Positions 56,761 through 64,000 of a stretch of 64,000 nucleotides of DNA are shown piece after piece. This stretch comes from Hetaerina americana (Eukaryota; Arthropoda; Insecta; Odonata; Calopterygidae). Each line of letters begins with the position of its first letter. Position 1 is the stretch's first letter. Position numbers and translations under genes: made by a program. The DNA is taken from positions 18,606 to 82,605 of the forward strand of contig JAKTNV010000679.1 in NCBI GenBank assembly GCA_022747635.1, given 5' to 3'. The notes beneath the pieces are model-generated. The model saw only the letters and a list, made by a program, of their open reading frames with translations, searched no databases and was not told where the DNA came from.

Positions 56761-59001
56761 AGTCCTCAGCGCTAATGCTGAACTTCTTATGTACTTAAAG
56801 GGAAGCGGGATAATGTGTTCGCTGGTGTACTAGATTGAGGCACCGAAAAATTAAACTGCTAATTGTGTACTAGCTTTCCACGTCAGATAGCGAAATTGTC
56901 CGTGGTGCCCCCATCCCAATTTGCGTATCTTGTAATGAACACTTAAATATAGTATTCCTTACACCGAAGGGAACATTAAATAATAACTTGACTACATGAG
57001 TGAAGCAGATTTGGGATATTGTGTATCTCCCACATTAAAAAAAATATAACTCACCACTTGACTGAGTATCCCAAATAATACAAGTGATATCGGCCGTCGG
57101 CAAGAAAGTGGTCTTCTTTTGAGTCAGACCTGACCACGTTTTCCTTTTTAGAATTTCATACTCGAATCAAGCATAACCTGCATAATTTGTGAAACGTCTT
57201 GATTTTAATCTTAGCTGGATGTGGTCTAAAACTAAGTCTATAATTGGGCCAGTCGTTTTTTTTCAGATTCTGCAGCTTTACACTCAATATTAATGCATTA
57301 AATACATCTGCGTATTTCTTTCATGAAACTTAAAAACTCGATTTAATTCTTGTAGATTTCACCGCAACTACTAAATAAATTACTACTATAAACTGACCTG
57401 TTATCGTGAATTAATTTATACCGGTGGTGATTAATACTGAAAATATTCGCATTTCATTCAAGTTTTATACGAAATAGTGAGGTAAATGCCTTGTATGAAG
57501 TGCATACATTTTTAAACATATCGAAGAAGTACCTGTAAGAGCAAGCCCTCGCTAGGGTAAATGGGGAAACGTAACTGAGTTTAAATTTTTTAGAAGAAAA
57601 AGTAACCTCATTGGGAATATTCTAATGCACAAGAGTATTCTGAGGAGCGAGAAGGAATGAAAAAAAGAAGGAAGAAGCAAAGGAAGGAGCAACAGTAAAA
57701 ACGGCTGAGGGGGACTTATTGGAATGGTTTACGTAAACCCCTTATATTATAAAGACAAGAAGTTTTAAATAAGAACGTACGTAAAGGTCAATATGCATGT
57801 ATACATATATATTCAGCTTCGTGCATTCAAAGACGAGATGCGGGCAACATCCTGGAGCACTAACCATCTTGAAAACAGGAGCCCTTACCTCAGCTAATCA
57901 GTGTCTTAAAAAAGGATTGTTCTCAATGCTTCGATACTTTACTTTTAAATTCTCTATTAACCTTAAAAAATCCGGTAGACGAAGTTCATTTCCTTACTAG
58001 AGCTAACTGTACTGTAACTAACAGTACTGTCCATTTAGAATGGATAAAATCTGCAAACTCTTACAGTGATGAAGCCTTGGTAAAGTAGTTAAGGTAGCAC
58101 TGCCTTAACAAATTTCGCGTTATGCAACATCATTTACTAAATACATTTACCATTGCGTGCTATGCTGAGGGAATTGGGGGCATTGAAATGGGAAGTTATC
58201 AACTGAACACGATAGGGAACGTGTTAATCACCGGTGCTTTTCAGGAAGCTCTCTAATCGCAACTAAGGTGTGCGTCAGTATGACGTAATACCCTTGGTTG
58301 TGGCCCTGTCACATTTCATTTTAATCCCCATTACATCGCGGTGGTAAAACTATTACTGATTGATCGGTGATATATGAAAGCTTCGCTTTTCCTCTTAAAT
58401 GATATTCCTCATTTCTATATAAATGTTTCCTTGTGTCAACAAGTTAGCTCCCGTTGTGCGATTTGCAAACGAATTTAATTTTTTATCAGAACGAAATGAC
58501 GACCGCTTTAACCGATAATGTCTCCTTATCCACCAAATCTAAGCGGAATATCATAGAATTTTGGATTTAGCTATTTTACGTGGGCAGGACACCAAGAAGT
58601 CCAGCAGAGGAGTAACGTAGGCGAAAGTAATGCCGGAAGAAAAAAAATGGAGCAAATCTATTCTTTAACCAATCTGTTAAGCGAGGTAAACGTGGGATAA
58701 GAGAAACACTGCATATATCACATGCTATTGCAATATACACCACGCTGAATGAAGAAACAGAACACGTTAGCATATAGACATTATTTTGAAACTTAGTTAT
58801 CGATCAGGGAAATGGCCAACCTGGAAAATGTATATGCATAAAAAAGACTGGAACCTTTTGTGAAAAAATTAAAATAACCTGTTGGCTGAAGTAAGAAACT
58901 TGAAAGCACAGAAGATAAGAAAATAAGACACAATCGAGTAACCTTCATAAGAGGAGACATATATAGATTGGACTCATAATCTTACCTGACGAATTCATGA
59001 T
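56761..59001. other. AT-rich non-coding stretch
   Basis: Nothing recognised beyond purine-rich runs near 57640-57700. Confidence 0.5.
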
Positions 59002-59073
59002 GAGTGGGTATAGTGTGTGGAAAATTCACTTAAACTTGAGTGGGTATAGTGTGTGGAAAATTTACTTGAACTT
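59002..59073. repeat. 36-bp tandem duplication
   Basis: GAGTGGGTATAGTGTGTGG and the rest of a 36-bp unit occur twice in a row with two differences. Confidence 0.92.
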
Positions 59074-61168
59074 ACTTAATTCTCAAAGCAGGAGGTCTTC
59101 GGGCAGCGACTGAGGGAAATTAATTGCAATACGCGAATAAGGAATTGTCAGAGGTAAGTAAATTAGATGAATGTATGAGTGTGGAAGTTTGCCATTTGGT
59201 ATTTGGCCGCAACGATTCATCTCACAGACTACGACATAAATACGATAAAGATATACTGAAGAAATTACAGTATAGCATTCATTATGATTCAGATATACTA
59301 CTAATAATCGGTTATTAACATTAATTTACTGGATACTATAATAAGCACGTCACTATAATTGACCTTAAACCTGAAGCGTATTCCCGAAAGAGTGAAACAA
59401 GGCAACAGGTATTAGGCAATGAATGTCACTGGGTGTCAAGTAAACGATGGCTGACATCGTTGGCTAATGGTGCTTGGCAAGAGATGAAGAGATTGTCAGA
59501 GTACAGATAGGATTGGAAGGCTTCTAGGACCCAATCCTATGATCGATAATCTAGGATGACAGTTGTGGGAGAGAATGTAATAAAATGAAAGATGGGAAGT
59601 TGTCAGTGATAGAAATTATTCAACTAATGAATGCACTGAAACAGTTCACTTCACTTAGTCTCACTAAATAGGAACAGCTTAACGTAAATACTAATGCCCT
59701 GAAAACACAAGGTTGCTATTACTTTCAAGGGAAAGAAAAGCAATTGGTTAAATCATTTCTGTATCGGCTCAACGCCGTGTTGGTGAAATATAGCTATAAT
59801 CGCAGCACCTAATCATATTTTTATTATAATGTAGCGTGGTAGTCATAGATAATAACATAGAAATCAAGTAGCGTAGCAGTAGTCAATGGTCGGTTTACTT
59901 CCACAGCTAATAGTGTAATGAAACATTAAGAAATTTACAGCATGCTAAATATGGAACGCAGCTCTCACACAATGGGCACTCTACACTCTCTTTGATTATT
60001 AGTTTTGTGATTCCTTGAAATTCTCTCGACTATAGGCTATGGATATTTGCTGACAGAAATGATTTAACATTTTTAGTTAAGATTAAGATTTTTAAAAAAA
60101 GGTTATCATCAGGACCACATGCCTAAATTCATGTTTCGACAGTGCGGAATCCTTTACACTTAACATCTTTTGGTTTTAAGATCCACAAGTTTTTCTCAAC
60201 TCCAATTTTCATCATGAGGAAATTCATACGGACGATTTGAAATTTGGCTTGAATCCTAACTTAAAATTAACTCTTCGCCGCCTGGTTTATTTGGATTTTC
60301 GCGACATACAACCAAGTTCTCAATGTCACATAATGTATTAGCAAACGTGCCGAGATTTTTTTTTAGATCGCATCATTCTTAGGAGCCTTCTTCTTTTTGC
60401 ATATGTATTTCGCCATTCTTATGTCATTTAGAAGTAATAGGCCGTAATTCATTTTTGAAGTATAGTAGCATTTTGGCGAGGTCTCATTTATGCCCAGTAG
60501 ATGTAAGAGGCTGGTGCTCTAAGGATAATAGGAAGAGCAAATGAGGGTCAAATCTCCAAAAAATGTATTTATAATGGCCTAGCGTAGAAATTGATTATCA
60601 TTAATACGCAAATAATAAGCAATGGAACGTGATCTTTAAGCCATTTTAGGGAAAATTTAGATGACTGTGACACGTGAGGTGAATGATTTATTTCTCGTAC
60701 TAACATAAAAATGAAGATAAAGTAAAAAAGCATCTTTAAAATTGATTTTCTTTGTATTGCATATTTCTAATGAGAAATAACTGTGGAAATGTAGAGATTA
60801 GCAAGAAAAAATTTTCGTACAGTATCACGAAAAGGATATATTATGTTTTTTTGGTAGAATTGAATGAACTGACACGAAATAGTATTTTTGTATGAATACC
60901 CATCTAACACAATTCCAACAAAAACAGTAGGTAATTTAATAGCAGTGATATAGTTGACGAACTAAGCATTCAGTTAGGGCGTAGATGACGTTTTCAATCA
61001 CATTATGAATCCATTAAAAAGGGTATGCTGTCATTGATTAAGAATGACTTTTAAACATATAGCATGGCTAACAGAATTCTGAAAATTTTGACACCATAAT
61101 TACAGCTTCTGTGAAATTTAAAAATACTCTAAATATGATAAATGATACACTTGAGTCTCAAGCACAAT
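59074..61168. other. AT-rich non-coding stretch
   Basis: Nothing recognised. Confidence 0.5.
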
Positions 61169-61262
61169 GAACTCGTCTTGTACGAGACTAAATTTCTTGA
61201 TCTGTCTTAAGTGTCTTGAACTGTCTTGTACAAGACTAAATAAGCTTGATCTGTCTAAAGCA
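61169..61262. repeat. 49-bp imperfect tandem duplication
   Basis: GAACTCGTCTTGTACGAGAC in the first unit and GAACTGTCTTGTACAAGAC in the second, each followed by TAAAT and CTTGATCTGTCT. Each unit also holds a small self-complementary GTCTTGTAC(G/A)AGAC. Confidence 0.88.
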
Positions 61263-62919
61263 ACATAACGTTAAAAATATTTTTATACATAATGAAAATC
61301 ATCATTGATTACCTGGTGCAAAATGACCGTAGCTGTCGACGCACCCTATAAACCCCCAACACTACCATTACTATCATTGATTTTTCATTAATCATTTGGC
61401 TATGTATTCCCTCCGGTATATAGTTTCAACATTTAGAGAAAAGCGTGAATACTTATGGTTAAACGTTATACATTTGACAACCAATGCCTTTTTCGGTATA
61501 AAAATGCAGAGGAATCTTATGAAAGTCCATTGCTTTTGATAGTTAAGTCACATTTGCACAAAAATCTTCGCAATGCATTAAAAAAAAGTGTATGTTCTAA
61601 TGAAATTCGATGTACCGGTGAATTTTATCCATGAGGCACTGAAACAAATGGTGTATTGATTGTAGATGTAGGCAGCAGTCGAATTAACGTTTGAAAAAAG
61701 CCCATGAGCAACGCCTCCGAAGGAGAAAAATGAAAAAATAACGATCCTCTTAATTACGTTGCCCCGATATTGATACACGGAACTCCTAATGGCTATTACC
61801 AGAAATATATCTTTCTAAAATAGAACGCATGACTTCGTTAACATCTATGTATACGATAGGTCACACGCAGATGAATTTCCTTTTATTACAAAACAAATAT
61901 GGTTTATTTTTGTGGACATTACTCCACGTTTTTTCTACCAAGGAAATATAAACTAAAACAGATGACGATATATCTGTCATTATGGAATGGTGAAAATTTC
62001 CCTCACTGTCGACGTCAGCTATGACACGCATTCATTTGTACACAGTTAAGCTCCGTGTAAAAAACTTAGTTATTTAGCAAATAAGATGTAAAACACATTA
62101 ACTATAGAATGAACAGGCTGTGAGTCACGCCTTGGTATGCCGGCTACTAAGCTATTTGTAATGTCCATTGTGTTTAGAGCTGAATTTCAAAACAATAGAA
62201 GCGACGACTCCGTTTGCGATATGCGCACAGTCCGTGTATGACCAAGACTGTGAATGTGTATTCTCAATTTCGACAAATCTTTGTTAAAAGTATTCGAAGT
62301 TACATGTGTGCAGATATGCAGTTAATTAATCAGTGACAGCTTTTTTTATAATTAGCTATTGGCACACGGTTTTGGTCGGAAGTTTACTTTAGCGGGCCCA
62401 AGCACATTCCAACTGTTGTCAGCATTTTCCACTTGGATCAGTCCAAAATCAACTGTGATAACGATAGCGCATTTAGGCCAAAGAGTATTGTGTTTAACAT
62501 TAATAAGAGGAACGAAATTAGAAAACGGTATACAGCTTGAATGGAAGTAATGACGCTGGTGAACCTATAACTGCAGGCGTCCATGTGAGCATCTTGTGTG
62601 AATGTGGACATTAGTGTTAGGGAATGGGGTTATTACTAGCATTAAGTAAGTATATGTGCAACCGTAAAACAGATGCTGGTGTAATAGTCTGTGTTTGATG
62701 ACACGCCGTTATTACTCCCCGAATCTTCTGACTTTTTAATTTGGAAATTATTACTTTTTTATATAATGTGGATCTCAGTGAAATAATTAACATTAACAAA
62801 ATGAAAACATACACATGATGGCATCAGGCTTGACTACGTGGAAATTCATTTCCGAATAAAAGAAGGAAACTAGGAATTTTCCGCAAAATATTATATTTAG
62901 TACAGCTAGTTTCAACGTA
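61263..62919. other. AT-rich non-coding stretch
   Basis: Nothing recognised. Confidence 0.5.
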
Positions 62920-63015
62920 TACCTGTAACTGAGGATACGGCAGTACCTGAGGATATGCAGTACCTGATGATGAAGCCTAGTTGTACCAAAGAAAACGTTT
63001 TGTGGAAAATACCTG
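62920..63015 (+). repeat. Short repeats leading into a hammerhead-like motif
   Basis: Three worn 17-bp units (CTGAGGATACGG, CAGTACCTGAGGATATG, CAGTACCTGATGATG) precede an exact CTGATGA core (62964-62970). A weak stem region GAAGCC...TACC follows, then GAAAACG (62991-62997). The order core-stem-GAAA is that of hammerhead ribozymes, but stem II pairs poorly. Probably a worn 3' end of a Penelope-like or other retroelement. Confidence 0.3.
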
Positions 63016-63829
63016 GTATTCTTCTTTCATTTGAAAACATTCTAATTCTCAAGTGAAAGCATGGTTAGTCAGTTTAATTGAAAACTGCATATGAGTTGAA
63101 CTTAAATGTATTATTTTAATTTAATGTTTGAATATTTGTTACAAATCAATGGCTCGGGTTTCTAGATCTTTTAAACATACGAAAAACTGCTAACATTGAG
63201 TGTAAAATTATTGTGACTTACTTTCGCTAGCGATAAGATGGCACGCATACCGATGTCATGAAATACCAGTCTAGAAAAGACCCATGCATTGTCTTTAAAA
63301 GGCATAAGAAAATATTGTCATTAAAAAAATTCAAGAATAGCAATCTTATCTTTGGTTGTTTAATGCATAAATTATAATTTTGGAAGGCTATTCATTTTAT
63401 ATTGGCAGCAAAACCATAAAACGGGGCGGGCTTCCATGACCCAGTAACGAAATTTTCCTTCAATCTCATGTGTATGTAAGTTTAAATGATTTTTGTGGAG
63501 TCCTCAGGGTTTCAGAAAGTGCATTTAGTAAATGTGAATGAATCAATGCATAAATACACCTTATCGCGTCCTGGGATAAAAAACAGGTGGTAGTGAAGGA
63601 AAAATAAATACGGTAATTTGGGCAGCTCAAGTATGTTTTCGAGATGAAGTTTCGGTTTAATCTTTCTGGAACTAGAGAGTTCACTGTGCATTCCCCCCAG
63701 ATTCGTGTCTCGCTTGCTAGAGGTGATTTTTCCAAATTCCACGCCAATCCAATCCCTACTGACTTCCCAGGCGCAGTGACACCGTTTCACGGAAGAATCG
63801 CGCGCTCATATCTAGTAGCGTTTACGGGG
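63016..63829. other. AT-rich spacer
   Basis: Only short frames; nothing recognised. Confidence 0.45.
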
Positions 63830-64000
63830 AAAAAAATTATCTCTCTTTCTCTCTGTAGAACCGACGGACTTTACCCACGACGTTCACGAGTTCAAAGCCA
63901 GCTCTTCATTACTCGCCAGCCGGTAGATACGATTTGCGGCGCGAGATTGCACCGCTTCGGCGACCCATTCGAGTTTGCTATCTCCCTTAAAAAAGACTCC
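63830..64000 (+). other. CpG-richer edge with a possible splice acceptor
   Basis: A pyrimidine tract TCTCTCTTTCTCTCTGTAG (63840-63858) looks like a 3' splice site. After it, one frame stays open to the window end for about 47 codons (TDGLYPRRSRVQSQLF and on). It is too short to recognise. It could be the start of an exon continuing to the right or a promoter-type CpG patch. Confidence 0.22.

Noticed and set aside
1..64000. CRISPR arrays, operons, ribosome binding sites, rRNA genes and telomeric TTAGG arrays
   Set aside because: None was seen, and the first three do not apply to this kind of genome.

Overview
This is a eukaryotic genomic window, most likely from an arthropod and probably an insect. 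The reasons are several mariner-family DNA transposons, tRNA-derived SINEs, RTE-like and CR1/Jockey-like non-LTR retrotransposons, long (TA)n tracts, AT-rich spacer DNA and a complete lack of bacterial-style gene packing. I could not place the species. No host protein gene could be established. If a host gene is present, the window lies mostly in its introns or between genes.

Layout. Bases 1-2070 hold LINE remnants open at the left edge and a 753-bp internally deleted mariner with perfect terminal inverted repeats. Bases 3890-9840 hold a SINE, a second deleted mariner, CR1/Jockey-like and RTE-like 3' ends, a nested SINE dimer with an inverted end between 12-bp target duplications, and three RTE fragments. 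Bases 10680-15000 hold a (TA)n tract, an imperfect hairpin, a SINE and a 220-bp foldback element. Bases 16400-17360 form a GC- and CpG-rich block. A near full-length but decayed RTE element lies at 19855-22835. SINEs follow at 23380 and 24800-25040. A second GC-rich block lies at 27040-28000. Bases 30137-31065 hold a mariner N-terminal scrap and a CR1/Jockey-like tail. An RTE tail next to mixed microsatellites lies at 34172-34730. The best gene in the window is a 353-codon uninterrupted mariner transposase at 37959-39020, inside a 1320-bp element with near-perfect inverted repeats inserted in a (TA)n tract. Immediately right of it is an inverted pair of hammerhead-like motifs (39322-39480). 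The rest (40150-64000) is mostly AT-rich DNA with a mariner C-terminal remnant (42555-42880), SINE copies (41385, 49000, 56440), CpG-rich patches and small tandem repeats.

How the parts work together. The mariner fragments are non-autonomous relics of several subfamilies; only the copy at 37754-39073 could encode a protein. It keeps the DD34D catalytic residues but appears to lack the (W/F)VP linker between its DNA-binding and catalytic parts. The RTE-like family has at least six pieces here and shares a 3' hairpin and TAA-rich tail. The SINEs presumably used some LINE machinery, but no sequence here proves which one. Several perfect quasi-palindromes point to repeated template-switching or foldback events.
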